The notes: generated by a model not told the origin, from the sequence alone. 64,000 nucleotides of DNA from Candidatus Gastranaerophilales bacterium (GCA_944324255.1 CALUVM010000002.1:99430-163429); one strand, 5' to 3'. Shown: positions 15,905 through 25,782, numbered from the stretch's first letter. A program made the numbers and translations.

Positions 15905-17056
15905 ATGACAGATTCATTAGCAGTAAGCGGAATGGGAAATTACGGTTACGGTTTTTATGATCCGTATTTTATGGAGGCATATAAATCATACAACGCTAAT
16001 ATGGCACAAGCAGCGCAGGCAATGAAAGCTGCTCAATCAACTCAAACAGGAACACAAACACCTTCCGTTCCTGTAGTAACAACTCAGCCTGAAGAAAAGA
16101 AAAAATCAGGTGCTGGATTAGTACTTGGCGGTTTGGCTACAGTAGGTGCTGCCGCACTGCTTTATAAAGCTCATAAAAAAGGCGGTGAAAAAGGAATCAA
16201 AGAAGGTTTCAGACAAATGTGGAAAGGGTTGACCGGCTCTGAAGCTGCTTCTGCTTCTACTAAAGCAACAGAAAAAGCTAAAAAAGAAGTAGTTACAAGA
16301 TTTACGGTTCGTAAAAACTCTTCCGGTAACTGGGTTGCACAGGTTCCTGACAGAAGGCAGGCTATTGATGCCCGTGATGTTGCTGCTCTTGATAAGCTTG
16401 GTATTTCAAGAGATATTCCGAAACTTACAGATGACGGTATAAGAGTTAACGAATTGAGATTCGAACATGATGGAAATAATTTCGTCTTCAGAAATGGTAA
16501 AATCCTCAAATATGAAAAAGGCGGAGTTAATAACATTGATAAATGGAACAACCCTGTCGAACAAGCTGATATAGATTATAAGAAAACTATAGAAGAAATT
16601 ATAGCAAAACTTAAGAAAGGCGAAACAACAACAGCTAACTTACAAGAAATCAAATTCTGGGATTATAATGACGGTGTAGCCAGAAGATTTATTCAGTCAG
16701 GCACTAGCAGACCTAAATTAGTATCAGTTACAACAAACAGATTCGGCCTTGACTCTTCGGTGGTAAATGCAGCCCGTGAAAGAAATTCCGTAATTGATAA
16801 AGCATTGAAAGCTATTGCTGAAGGCAAAACTCCGGACGGTTTATCAGCTGTAAGAGGAAAATATACAGTTGGCGGTAAGGATTTCGAAATAGTTAACGGT
16901 GAACTTGCCGGTATGTATGAAGGCGGAAAGCTTTACAAACTTGATTCAGACCTCTTCCTTGATTGGAAACATAGAAATGAAACAGTATACGAAGCAATGT
17001 TAAAAAATATTAAAGAAGGTAAAAATATCCGTGATATAGTATGGCAGGCGGCTTAA
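15905..17056 (+). CDS. Unknown 383-residue protein with Gly/Ala-rich membrane segment
   Basis: The N-terminus is rich in Tyr, Gly and then Ala/Gln/Thr (MGNYGYGFYDPYF, AQAAQAMKAAQ). A Gly/Ala-rich hydrophobic segment (GAGLVLGGLATVGAAALLY) sits at about residues 67-85. The remainder is soluble and contains two similar blocks (FEHDGNNFVFRNGKILKYEKGG and GGKDFEIVNGELAGMYEGGK), suggesting an internal repeat of about 150 residues. Ribosome site AGAAAGG. No family recognised. A bidirectional terminator follows. Confidence 0.7.
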   Translation: MTDSLAVSGMGNYGYGFYDPYFMEAYKSYNANMAQAAQAMKAAQSTQTGTQTPSVPVVTTQPEEKKKSGAGLVLGGLATVGAAALLYKAHKKGGEKGIKEGFRQMWKGLTGSEAASASTKATEKAKKEVVTRFTVRKNSSGNWVAQVPDRRQAIDARDVAALDKLGISRDIPKLTDDGIRVNELRFEHDGNNFVFRNGKILKYEKGGVNNIDKWNNPVEQADIDYKKTIEEIIAKLKKGETTTANLQEIKFWDYNDGVARRFIQSGTSRPKLVSVTTNRFGLDSSVVNAARERNSVIDKALKAIAEGKTPDGLSAVRGKYTVGGKDFEIVNGELAGMYEGGKLYKLDSDLFLDWKHRNETVYEAMLKNIKEGKNIRDIVWQAA

Positions 17057-17077
17057 ATATCAATCAACATAAGCAAA

Positions 17078-17114
17078 GCGGACGGTTCAATTCTTGAACC
17101 GCCCGCCGTTTTTT
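17078..17114. terminator. Bidirectional terminator
   Basis: GCGGACGGTTCAA (17078-17090) pairs with TTGAACCGCCCGC around a 3-base loop (one base bulged), followed by TTTTTT. It separates convergent genes; the dusB stop lies inside its T run. Confidence 0.8.
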
Positions 17115-18066
17115 AAGCCAAACATAGTATTTTATCCAATAGTGAATTAATTTCTTTAATATTATCCATTAGAACCAGTTCTCCTCTGCATTTTGAAGCC
17201 CCCGGAAAACCGTTGACATAATAAGGGTAAAATTTCCTTACAAACTTGATTCCGACATCTTCGCCGCGAAACTCTACTTCTTTCATCAGATGTTTTTTTA
17301 TGCCTTCAATTTTTTCTTCCAAACTTGGCGGAGGCAAGTATTCACCGGTTTGAAGATACTTTTCTATTCTGGAAATTAAGGTAACATCCCCTAAAACCCC
17401 ACGTCCGATTGCAATTCCGTCAGCTTTGGATTCTTCAAGACATTGAACGGCTGTTTCTATTGAAACAACATCTCCGTTTGCAAAAACCGGAATATCAACA
17501 TTTTTCTTGAGTTCTGCGATTTTCTTCCAATCAGCTTTTCCGCCGTACATTTGTGAACGTGTGCGTCCATGGATTGTTATAAAATCTGCTCCCGCTTCCT
17601 GCATCTTTTGTCCGAATTCTACATAATTCAACTCGTCCATTGTATATCCGAGCCGGAACTTCACCGACAGCGGGATTGTAATTTGGGATTTAACAGTCTT
17701 TACAATTTCCTGTGCCAGCTCTGCATTTCGCATAAGTGCACAACCGTCAGTTCCTTTAACAACTTTATTTACAGGGCATCCCATATTAATATCAATCATA
17801 TCGGCAAATCTTTCCAGATGTTTAGCCCCATCTGCCATCATCTGCGGTTTGTGTCCGCTCAACTGATATGAAATAGGTGAATGGTTTTCTCCACGCACAA
17901 CTATATCAACATCCTTAACCTGATTCAAAGCCTCCGAGCTAATCATTTCGGTAGTTAAAAGACAGGTTTTTGAATGCTCTCTTATCAGAGATCTTAAAAC
18001 ATAATCCGTTATTCCTGCCATAGGGGCAAGTGACACCCTGCTTTTAATTAGTTCCTTAACCTGCAT
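17113..18066 (-). CDS. dusB: tRNA-dihydrouridine synthase
   Basis: FMN enzyme reducing specific uridines of tRNA D-loops. 317 residues is typical. Motifs: SLAPMAGITDYVLR at the N-terminus, NMGCPVNKVVKGTDGCALMR containing the catalytic Cys, FRLGY, TIHGRTRSQMYGGKADW and FANGDV (FMN phosphate site). The subgroup (DusB rather than A or C) is inferred from general resemblance. It overlaps the TPR gene upstream by 11 bases and is likely its co-transcribed partner. Confidence 0.92.
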   Translation of the reverse strand: MQVKELIKSRVSLAPMAGITDYVLRSLIREHSKTCLLTTEMISSEALNQVKDVDIVVRGENHSPISYQLSGHKPQMMADGAKHLERFADMIDINMGCPVNKVVKGTDGCALMRNAELAQEIVKTVKSQITIPLSVKFRLGYTMDELNYVEFGQKMQEAGADFITIHGRTRSQMYGGKADWKKIAELKKNVDIPVFANGDVVSIETAVQCLEESKADGIAIGRGVLGDVTLISRIEKYLQTGEYLPPPSLEEKIEGIKKHLMKEVEFRGEDVGIKFVRKFYPYYVNGFPGASKCRGELVLMDNIKEINSLLDKILCLA

Positions 18067-20185
18067 ACGGTCTTAATTCTTCCACCCTTGATTTTGCATA
18101 TTTGAGGTATTCATCATCAGTTGTGTAGCTTGATATAAATATATTGTAGTATTTGAATGCCTCTTTATAGTTTTCTAAAGTATCATAATCTACAGCAAGC
18201 ATATAATTTGCAATCGGCAAATCTTTTGAATATTTGAGTACGTTTAAATAATCATTAATAGCAAGCTGTCTTTTGTTCTGCTCATCATAGATTAAGCCTC
18301 TATAGTAATAAGCATATGCATTACTTGCTTCTTTTGCTATAACTTCATTAAACTTGGTTAAAGCTGATTGAAAATCGTTCTTTTCAAAAAGGTCAATCCC
18401 CTGATTTAGAGAAGTTAGAGAATAATTTTGTAATACATATGTCAATAAATTTTTAGCTTCTGACTGCGGATTCATGCTGACAGCTTTTTTTAAATAGTTT
18501 TCAGCTTCCATCCAATTTTGCTGTTCTGAATACAAATATCCGATATAATAAGGAATCTCTGCATTCTTAGGGTTAAGCTGTCCGGCTTTTTTGTAGTACT
18601 CAATAGCTTTGTCGTAATTCTCTAAAGCCTGATAAGATGCCGCAGCTCCCAGCATAGAGTCTTCTGTCGCCGGTGTTATTGCTAAATATTGCTGTAACGC
18701 TTTATTGTAATCCTTGTTTTCATAGCTTTCGGAGGCTGCTGAAAGAACTGTTGAGGCAGAATCTTTCTGGACATCCTGCAAGGTTTTTAATACAAGATTA
18801 TTTGCAGGGAACTTAGCTTTTGCCGTATTAAGAATCTCAGCTGCACTATCGTATTCGTTAATTGCCGCATAGCATATTGCAAGGTTAACGTATGCATCAA
18901 CGTTTGTTGTACCATTTGATATAGCCGTACGATAAGCCTTAATAGCATCATTCAGTTTATTTTCTTTATGCAGTTTATAAGCGTAATCGTAAAGCATATT
19001 CTGCATTGTTTTATCTTGTGAATTTTTAGCCAGATATTCAATATATTCATCCGGTGACATTGCAGCTTCCATAACACCTGCAATTTCAGCTTTTGCTGTC
19101 TGATTAGCCGGATCAAGAGATAAAACTTTTTTATAAAGAGTTAAAGCTTCTTTTTTATTACCCATCTCAGAAAGAGCCTGAGCTTTATATAAATTTGCCT
19201 GAACATTATCAGGATAAAGAGTTAAGACTGAATCATATGACTGAATAGCTTTTGCAAAATCTTTTCTTTGCTGGAAAAGGGTACCGACGTTGAGTCTTGT
19301 GTTAACATTTCCCGGATTAAGCTGTTCAGCTTTACCGTAATAACTTAATGCTGTTTCAAAATCGCCCTGTGCTTGCTTTATCGCACCGATATTTGCATTC
19401 AGTTCTGCATCGGATGGTGTTTGGGCAAGTTTTTTTAAATAAATTCGTTCGAGAGCGTAGAGGATTTCCATATCTCCTTTGCTGTTTGCAAGAGCAAAGT
19501 TATACTGTTCAACCGCTTCATCAAATTTACCCAGCTTGTCCAGAGTCCTTGCATATTTCATTCGTAAAGCTCCGTTTGACGGTGCCACATCCAGAGCCAT
19601 TTTATAATAGTCAGCAGAACGTGGCTCATTAGCAAGGAGTTTCATTAAATCTGCAATTTGCTCGTTTGCCTGTGCGGAAAGTTTTTCATTCTGCGCAGCC
19701 TGTGAAAACTCAAACGCTGCGGCAGAAAAGTTTCCGATTGCCCTTAATTCTTCGGCTTCTTTATATCTGGAGGCTGCAGTCTTATCAAAACTCATAACAT
19801 TTAAGCATTGATTTAAATTCTCATTAGCGGAAGCTATCATTGCAGCAGAGTTTTGAACGGTTTGTTCTTTTGTAGGATACATCCTTAAATAAAAAAGTGC
19901 GCTTCTGAAATCGTTTGCCGCCTTCTCATAATTTTTTTCCTGATTAGCATAATAAGTTGCTCTTGCAAGATAAGAATTGATAAGTCCAATTCTTGCAGAA
20001 TTATCCATATAATTAATTCTTAAGGCTTTTCTGAAATCTACAATAGCTGAAGAATACTGCCCTTGTGCCAGATAACTCTGAGCAGAGTTGTAATACTGAG
20101 CAAACATGCCGTTTGAAGCACTAAAAGCAGGCATTGAAACCGAGAATACTAAAAAACAGACTGTCCCTAATAAAGCTTTTTTCAT
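18056..20185 (-). CDS. Large exported TPR protein
   Basis: A 709-residue protein with a signal peptide (KKALLGTVCFLVFSVSMPAFSAS) and then about fifteen tetratricopeptide-like repeats through to the end (examples: AIVDFRKALRINYMDNSARIG, AIQSYDSVLTLYPDNVQANLY, AIEYYKKAGQLNPKNAEIPYY). It is presumably a periplasmic scaffold. The pairing with dusB by overlap is probably incidental for function but means shared transcription. The partner is unknown. Confidence 0.85.
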   Translation of the reverse strand: MKKALLGTVCFLVFSVSMPAFSASNGMFAQYYNSAQSYLAQGQYSSAIVDFRKALRINYMDNSARIGLINSYLARATYYANQEKNYEKAANDFRSALFYLRMYPTKEQTVQNSAAMIASANENLNQCLNVMSFDKTAASRYKEAEELRAIGNFSAAAFEFSQAAQNEKLSAQANEQIADLMKLLANEPRSADYYKMALDVAPSNGALRMKYARTLDKLGKFDEAVEQYNFALANSKGDMEILYALERIYLKKLAQTPSDAELNANIGAIKQAQGDFETALSYYGKAEQLNPGNVNTRLNVGTLFQQRKDFAKAIQSYDSVLTLYPDNVQANLYKAQALSEMGNKKEALTLYKKVLSLDPANQTAKAEIAGVMEAAMSPDEYIEYLAKNSQDKTMQNMLYDYAYKLHKENKLNDAIKAYRTAISNGTTNVDAYVNLAICYAAINEYDSAAEILNTAKAKFPANNLVLKTLQDVQKDSASTVLSAASESYENKDYNKALQQYLAITPATEDSMLGAAASYQALENYDKAIEYYKKAGQLNPKNAEIPYYIGYLYSEQQNWMEAENYLKKAVSMNPQSEAKNLLTYVLQNYSLTSLNQGIDLFEKNDFQSALTKFNEVIAKEASNAYAYYYRGLIYDEQNKRQLAINDYLNVLKYSKDLPIANYMLAVDYDTLENYKEAFKYYNIFISSYTTDDEYLKYAKSRVEELRPYAG

Positions 20186-20227
20186 AACAATATTTTACTA
20201 CAAGATAAAAAAAATACATACTCGTAC

Positions 20228-20337
20228 CGGGGGGGGAGGGTAAATGAAATAAAATAAAATAGAATGGGTAGAAGCAAAAGCTCATCTACAGGAGCTTTGT
20301 TTCTGAAACTATAGCGAAAGGCGGAGCCGAAAGCGTA
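20228..20337. repeat. G-run plus GGGTAAAT repeat in an intergenic gap
   Basis: A run of eight G followed by AGGGTAAATGAAAT; the same 17-base word (eight G, AGGGTAAAT) occurs at about 35354-35370. Further on, GCGAAAGGCGGAGCCGAAAGCG is a small palindrome-like element similar to the one near 3930. No coding potential seen. Confidence 0.45.
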
Positions 20338-21261
20338 TCACTTCTCTCTGCAAAGACCGTTTGACCAATCTCTTGCGGACATTTCGCCTTTACCTTCCGG
20401 TTTAACTTTAAGAAGGCGAAGTACTCCTTTTCCTGTTTGAATATCAATTCCTGATTTTGAGATATTTATAAACTCTCCGATATTTCCGGTTGAAGAAGTA
20501 TTAATAACTTCTGTTTCCATAACTTTAATAATCTTGCCGTTATATTCAAAAAATGCTCCGGGGCACTTATAAACCCCTCTTACAAGGTTATGAATTTCTA
20601 AAGCTGATTTATTCCAGTCAATTTTACATTCTTCTTTTTGAAGTTTATCTGCATAGCAAACTCCGTTTTCACACTGGGCTTTCGGTGTTAAAGTCCCGTC
20701 TGCAATACCCAGAAGAGTTTTTTCTAACAGTTTTGGCGATTCTTCTGAACATATTTCAAAAAGTTCCACGCAATTCATATTACGGTTAATCTCAATTGGC
20801 TGTGTCAGGCAAATAGGACCGGTATCAAGCCCCAGCTCCGTAACCATTGTACAGATTCCGGTTTCTGTTTCACCATTAATAATGGCTCTTTGTATCGGAT
20901 TAGCTCCTCTGTATTTCGGCAGAAGCGAAACATGGAGGTTTATAGTTTCGTATTTCGGGATATCAAGGACTTCCTGAGATAAAATCTGCCCGAAAGCAAA
21001 AGTTACAAAGAAATCCGGTTTTAAATTCCTTAAAGCTTCAATAATTTCCGGCTCCTTGCGAATAGATTTCGGCTGGAAAACAGGTATATTATGTTCAAGT
21101 GCAAAAACTTTTATCGGACTCGGGGTCAGCTTATGTCCTCTGCCCGACGGACGGTCGGGATTGGTTACAACCGCCAGCACGTTAAACTTGTCCGAGTTAT
21201 ATAGGTATTCAAGTGACTTTAACCCTATATCAGGGGTTCCGAAAAAAACTATATTAAGCAT
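20338..21261 (-). CDS. fmt: Methionyl-tRNA formyltransferase
   Basis: Formylates initiator Met-tRNA using 10-formyl-tetrahydrofolate. 307 residues fit. Motifs: VFFGTPDIGLKSLEYL at the N-terminus, NLHVSLLPKYRGANPIQRAI with the catalytic Asn-His region and the SLLPKYRG signature, then ELGLDTGPI. The start overlaps the end of def by eight bases, the usual def-fmt pairing that keeps formylation and deformylation together. Confidence 0.96.
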   Translation of the reverse strand: MLNIVFFGTPDIGLKSLEYLYNSDKFNVLAVVTNPDRPSGRGHKLTPSPIKVFALEHNIPVFQPKSIRKEPEIIEALRNLKPDFFVTFAFGQILSQEVLDIPKYETINLHVSLLPKYRGANPIQRAIINGETETGICTMVTELGLDTGPICLTQPIEINRNMNCVELFEICSEESPKLLEKTLLGIADGTLTPKAQCENGVCYADKLQKEECKIDWNKSALEIHNLVRGVYKCPGAFFEYNGKIIKVMETEVINTSSTGNIGEFINISKSGIDIQTGKGVLRLLKVKPEGKGEMSARDWSNGLCREK

Positions 21262-21865
21262 TCTCTTTTGATTCTTTTGTTTCTTTTTCTACCTGTTTTG
21301 CCTTAATCTCTTCAATCTCTGCTGTTAATTCCGGCTCATCAAGAATTTTATCCACTTCAACCGGAGGGAGATTATGTTCTTGAAGGACTTTGTCGGCTTC
21401 AAATCTGTTTATAACGTGATCAATAAATAAAATTCCGTCCAGATGGTCAAATTCATGTTGAATCGCTCTGGCTAAAAGACTTCCGTCCTTTGCTTCCAAT
21501 ACGAAAGACCGTCCGTGAGAGTCAAGAGCTTTTATCATAACATTTGCGTATCTTTTAACATCCGTAAATGCTTCAGGAAAACTTAAACATCCTTCATGGC
21601 TTATTATAGCACCGGATTTTTTAATGATTTTCGGGTTTATAAAAACCATCGGGTTTAAAGGTTCATTTCCCGTAGAAACATCTATAACAAAGACTCTGTA
21701 ATTTTCTCCGATTTGCGGAGCTGCAAGCCCTACGCCATTTTGGGCATACATTGTATCCAATAAATCTTCAACAAGATTTTTTATTTTCTGAGAAACTTTA
21801 TGAACCTCTTTAGACGGCTGCCTTAAGGATTCTGTTCCGTATTTTACAACTTTTTTTACTGACAT
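21254..21865 (-). CDS. def: Peptide deformylase
   Basis: Iron or zinc hydrolase that removes formyl groups from new proteins. All three motifs are present: GVGLAAPQIG, EGCLSFP (metal Cys) and QHEFDHLDGILF (HExxH). The 203-residue length includes a charged Lys/Glu-rich tail of about 25 residues after the core that is not needed for catalysis. A GAGAGG site precedes the ATG. Followed by fmt with an eight-base overlap. Confidence 0.96.
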   Translation of the reverse strand: MSVKKVVKYGTESLRQPSKEVHKVSQKIKNLVEDLLDTMYAQNGVGLAAPQIGENYRVFVIDVSTGNEPLNPMVFINPKIIKKSGAIISHEGCLSFPEAFTDVKRYANVMIKALDSHGRSFVLEAKDGSLLARAIQHEFDHLDGILFIDHVINRFEADKVLQEHNLPPVEVDKILDEPELTAEIEEIKAKQVEKETKESKENA

Positions 21866-21907
21866 TATTCTTAACCTCTCTTATTTCATCTTAGCATAAA
21901 AGAGAGT

Positions 21908-23368
21908 TTATTTAAAACTCCATAAATCCTTCTGGAATAAAACTAAGAACGGAATAAGTTCAAGACGTCCGACAAACATGTCGATTATAAATATAATCTT
22001 TGTCCAGATATTCAAACTCTGGTAGCTTCCCAGAGGTCCTATAACATTTCCTAATCCGGGACCTATGTTCCCGAGGGAGCTTACCGTCCCCGTAAGCCCT
22101 ATTACAGTGCTTTTTTCTATCATTGCAGTTACAAGAGTCGAGCATATCAAAATTGCAAAGTAAAATGAAACAAACATAAGGGTCTGATACAAGATTTCTC
22201 TTGGAACCGTACAATTTTCAACTTTAATATTAAAAACTGCTTTCGGATGAAGAACTTTTGTAAGCTCGGTTTTCATAATCTTAAATATCAAAAGCCACCT
22301 CATAATCTTAATTCCGCCGCCGGCTGAACTTGCGCAGCTTCCTGTTGCCATTGCAATAAACAGAAGGACTTTGCTTATATAATCCCATTTAGCAAAATCT
22401 ACACTGCAAAATCCGGATGAAGATATAACAGAGCAGACATTAAAGAATGAGTGAGTTAAACTGTTGAACACACCGTAGCCTTCATGAATTTCAAGAGAGA
22501 GAGCAAGCAGTAAGCCGATTCCGACAGTTATCCAGAAATAGACTCTAAATTCTTCACTTTTAAAAAGTACAAGCGGATTAAGCTTTGTCCAGGCTTTATA
22601 TTGCAAGTTGTAGCTTGCTCCGCCAAAGAAAGTGAAAACAGCCATAATCCATAAAATTATATTTGTTGAACCTACAAGGCTGTACGAATTTGGTGAAAGA
22701 CCGCCGCCCGATACCGATGAAAAAGAGTGACACATCGCATTGAAACCGCTCATTCCGTTTATTCTCAGAAGAACTATTTCCAGAATAGTCATCCCGAGAT
22801 AAACCTTCCACAAAGCGGAAGCAGTATTTCTGACTCTCGGGGTGAATTTATCTTCAGTAGGTCCGGGAGCTTCTGCAAAGAACAATTGTCTTCCGGCAAT
22901 AGCGAACTGCGGAAGAATTGCCACGAATAACACGATAATTCCCATACCGCCTATCCACTGGGTGAAACCGCGCCAGAAGAAAAGAGCTTTTGGGAAATTA
23001 TAATCCACAAATATTGTAGAACCTGTTGTTGTGATTCCGGAGGTTGATTCAAATAAAGCGTCAATAAACGAAAACCCGAAGAACATATAAGGAATTGCCG
23101 CTAACAAACCTGCAAGCAGCCAGCAAAAAGTTACTGTGCAGATACCTTCAGATTTTTTAATATCATTTATGTTTTTAATTTGCGACGCTCCGGGTACGAT
23201 TTTTTTTAAAGTAACAGCGATTAAGAAAGCAGCTGTTGCCGCAAAAAAGAACGGAAAAATGGCGGATGTTTCGTGATAATAAAGTGCAATCAAAATAGGT
23301 ACAAGAAGAAGTACGCTGAAATACATTATTGAAAGACTGAAAGTATATGCAAGATAACTGAGTCGCAT
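21908..23368 (-). CDS. trkH: Potassium transporter membrane subunit TrkH/KtrB
   Basis: K+ uptake channel-like subunit with about ten membrane helices in 486 residues. The four pore loops with filter glycines are visible: STSGITTTGST, SFSSVSGGGLSP, SVISSSGFCSVD and TGTVSSLGNIGPGLG, together with QWIGGMGIIVL. Its start codon overlaps the last base of the trkA stop (TAATG), so the channel and its regulator are made together. Confidence 0.94.
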   Translation of the reverse strand: MRLSYLAYTFSLSIMYFSVLLLVPILIALYYHETSAIFPFFFAATAAFLIAVTLKKIVPGASQIKNINDIKKSEGICTVTFCWLLAGLLAAIPYMFFGFSFIDALFESTSGITTTGSTIFVDYNFPKALFFWRGFTQWIGGMGIIVLFVAILPQFAIAGRQLFFAEAPGPTEDKFTPRVRNTASALWKVYLGMTILEIVLLRINGMSGFNAMCHSFSSVSGGGLSPNSYSLVGSTNIILWIMAVFTFFGGASYNLQYKAWTKLNPLVLFKSEEFRVYFWITVGIGLLLALSLEIHEGYGVFNSLTHSFFNVCSVISSSGFCSVDFAKWDYISKVLLFIAMATGSCASSAGGGIKIMRWLLIFKIMKTELTKVLHPKAVFNIKVENCTVPREILYQTLMFVSFYFAILICSTLVTAMIEKSTVIGLTGTVSSLGNIGPGLGNVIGPLGSYQSLNIWTKIIFIIDMFVGRLELIPFLVLFQKDLWSFK

Positions 23369-24714
23369 TAATCCACCTTAAAATATTCTCTTATAGCAGG
23401 AGCGTTAGCACCTGTAGTAAAGATTATAAGATTATCTCCGCTCATAATCTGGGTTGCGCCGTTAGGAATAATTATTCTGTTTCTTCTTTGGATAACCCCG
23501 ACAATTGCTTTTGCAGGTAATTTAAGTTCCATAATCTTTATAGTTTGATAATTTTCCGGAAGCTCAATTTCCATAACTTCACCCATACCTTGTTCAACGG
23601 TTGCAAGGATGTCGATATTTGTATCACATAAGTTATTTTTAATTTCATTTAGTGATGCTGTTTTTGTGGAAATTGCAATATCAATTCCAACTTTTTCAAA
23701 CAAAGAAACGTTAGCTCCCTTGCTGACTCTTGAAATAACTCTTTTTACACCCAGCTGTTTGACTAAAAGCGAACAAAGAAGATTCTTTTCATCATTATTC
23801 GTAACACTGACCACTACATCAGAAGAACTTATGTCTTCTTCGTTCAGAAGTTCCAAATCAGTTCCGTCACCGTTTATGACAAGTGAAGAGGAGAGTTCTT
23901 CCGATAATAACTCGCATCTTTTTTCATCTTTTTCGATAACTTTAATATCGAGCTTAAGTTTTTCCAGATTTTTAGCCAGTTTAAGCCCGACGTTGCCGCC
24001 GCCTATTATTGCAACTTTTTTAACAAACTCTTTTTCGTGGAAAAATTTACCGGCTAAAATATCAAGAGAGTTTGAAAGTCCCATGAATATTACTTTATCA
24101 TCTTCATGAAGTACAGTTTCGCCGCTCGGGATAAAGAGTTCGCTATTTCTGGTGACTCCGACAATCAAGGTATCTTTTGGAAACTCGCAATTTTTAATCA
24201 TAGAGTTTACCAATACTGAATTTGGAGCGATTCTATATTCTAACAGCCTTGCTTTTCCTCCGGCAAAGTGTTCAACGTCCAGAGCCTTTGCGACAGTTAT
24301 AATACGGAAGATTTCTTGAGTAAGCAGTTCTTCCGGCCATATAACATAATCTACATAGAATCCGAAATTGTATTCCGCATCTTTTGTAATACCTAAAGAA
24401 GACTTATACTCTTCTTTCCTAACAAAGCACATTGTACAAGCCTTGCTCATCTTTTTTACCGTAAGACAGGCAACTATATTTAATTCATCCGAATCTGTGC
24501 ATGCGATAAAAACATCAGCATCTTTTATGTTTGCCTGCTTAAGGATTTCAATATTTGATGCATTTCCGTCCACAAAGCTTACATCAAGCTTGTTAAACGC
24601 ATCGCACTTGTATTCTTCATTATCTATTACTGTTATATCATTATCGGCGTAAAACTCGGATGCTATCATTGAACCGACTTCATTTGCGCCAAAAAGTATC
24701 ATTTTCATAGACAA
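23368..24714 (-). CDS. trkA: Potassium uptake regulator TrkA
   Basis: Peripheral cytosolic regulator that gates TrkH by binding NAD(H) or nucleotides. The 448 residues show two RCK modules: an N-terminal Rossmann fold (MILFGANEVGSMIASEF, VIDNEE) with a TrkA-C part (NSELFIPSG...VIFMG), then a second set (VAIIGGGNVGLKLAKNL, VIEKDEKRCELL and a final TrkA-C with RNRIIIPNG). Located directly upstream of trkH. Confidence 0.94.
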   Translation of the reverse strand: MSMKMILFGANEVGSMIASEFYADNDITVIDNEEYKCDAFNKLDVSFVDGNASNIEILKQANIKDADVFIACTDSDELNIVACLTVKKMSKACTMCFVRKEEYKSSLGITKDAEYNFGFYVDYVIWPEELLTQEIFRIITVAKALDVEHFAGGKARLLEYRIAPNSVLVNSMIKNCEFPKDTLIVGVTRNSELFIPSGETVLHEDDKVIFMGLSNSLDILAGKFFHEKEFVKKVAIIGGGNVGLKLAKNLEKLKLDIKVIEKDEKRCELLSEELSSSLVINGDGTDLELLNEEDISSSDVVVSVTNNDEKNLLCSLLVKQLGVKRVISRVSKGANVSLFEKVGIDIAISTKTASLNEIKNNLCDTNIDILATVEQGMGEVMEIELPENYQTIKIMELKLPAKAIVGVIQRRNRIIIPNGATQIMSGDNLIIFTTGANAPAIREYFKVD

Positions 24715-24753
24715 TATTTAACTTCAAAATACTTATAAAGTCAATTTTGTAAA

Positions 24754-25380
24754 TTATCCCAGATTCTTAATAACTCCGGCTATTTTCCCGATTAAAGTGA
24801 GTTCGTTAACAGTATTTCCGCTTATTGTACGGATTCTATACTCAGGATTGTCAGATTTTATAATAATTTCGTCTAAATTTTTTGATAAACGTTTAACAAA
24901 TATTTCGTTATTAAAACAGAAAACATAAATCTTATTATCCTGAATCTGTTCTCCTTTCCAGTGTTCCACAATAAGCTTGTCACCGCTGTCAATTGTAGGC
25001 GCCATACTATTTCCGGCAGCATTTATCATTGAGTATTCTTTTAGCTTAGAAAACCCGTTGATCAGAATTTCAGGAATCGGAAGTTTAATTTTTTCTTCCG
25101 AGAATACAATATTTCCGCTTCCGCAGCTTGCAAAAACATCTGTATAATAATCTATATAGACAAGACTTTCTTCGCTTTCGGAAGTGTCATTAAACAGTGT
25201 TATATTAAAATATTCTTCAATTTTTTTAAGCTCATCTATTGTAACCTGACTTTCGTTTTTTATCCGGTTACTGACAGTTTGCCTTGTTATACCTAAGCTT
25301 TCTGCAAGTGCAGACTGGTTTATATATTTACCTGTTTTTTTAGGAATAACGGTTAAAAGTTCTTCTAATTTCATAATCAA
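24754..25380 (-). CDS. S24-family autocleaving repressor with N-terminal HTH
   Basis: A 208-residue repressor. The N-terminal helix-turn-helix reads SALAESLGITRQTVSNRIKNES. The C-terminal LexA/CI-type protease has the Ser in GNSMAPTIDSGD and the Lys in IFVKRL. Between them, ASCGSG (about residue 90) is a plausible Cys-Gly cleavage site as in UmuD, rather than the Ala-Gly of LexA. It could be a phage-type CI repressor or a damage-response regulator. The intergenic region to the facing gene carries palindromic TTACAA/TTGTAA sites that it probably binds. Confidence 0.88.
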   Translation of the reverse strand: MIMKLEELLTVIPKKTGKYINQSALAESLGITRQTVSNRIKNESQVTIDELKKIEEYFNITLFNDTSESEESLVYIDYYTDVFASCGSGNIVFSEEKIKLPIPEILINGFSKLKEYSMINAAGNSMAPTIDSGDKLIVEHWKGEQIQDNKIYVFCFNNEIFVKRLSKNLDEIIIKSDNPEYRIRTISGNTVNELTLIGKIAGVIKNLG

Positions 25381-25402
25381 TCTAAATTTGTCAAATTTCC
25401 AC

Positions 25403-25497
25403 TTGACATTTGTATGATAACATCTTACAATATGTAATATGTTGTAAGCTTATGTATGATATTAAAGCATATAATCTTACAAATGTCAAATCTTACA
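25403..25497. promoter_or_regulatory. Divergent promoters with repeated palindromic operators
   Basis: Plus strand: TTGACA (25403-25408), 17 bases, TACAAT (25426-25431). Minus strand: TTGACA (25489-25484), 17 bases, TTTAAT (25466-25461). A 25-base palindrome with arms CTTACAA (25424-25430) and TTGTAAG (25442-25448) covers the plus -10 box, and CTTACAAATG and TCTTACATAA follow near 25476-25500. This is a typical layout for a repressor controlling itself and a facing operon. Confidence 0.7.
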
Positions 25498-25548
25498 TAA
25501 TACAACCACCCTTAATTTTCGGCTTATCAGGAGGAGAAGTTTTTTTAA

Positions 25549-25782
25549 ATGAATTACAAGTATAATGTTTCTTGCAGTGAAACGACTACGAAGAATTGGA
25601 CACCGACAGCAATTGACTGCTATAGAATCGGGTGTTCATGTTTCAAGTGCAATTTATATAAGATTTATTTTTCTAATACTAATATGAAATGCCGTATGAA
25701 AGAAACTGTAATAGAACTTGTCAGAAGATTCGGGGTTCCGGAGGAAACAGAATATGATAATACACAACAGACAATTGATTAG
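25549..25782 (+). CDS. Small Cys-rich protein facing the S24 repressor, unknown
   Basis: A 77-residue protein after a very strong AGGAGGAG site. It has six Cys, including a CSCxxC cluster in RIGCSCFKC, followed by a conserved-looking NTNMKCRMKETVIELVRRFGVP tail that looks helical and might bind nucleic acid. The Cys pattern suggests a small zinc- or iron-binding fold. It overlaps the next gene by 29 bases. Position opposite the repressor suggests it is the first gene the repressor controls. Confidence 0.65.
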   Translation: MNYKYNVSCSETTTKNWTPTAIDCYRIGCSCFKCNLYKIYFSNTNMKCRMKETVIELVRRFGVPEETEYDNTQQTID

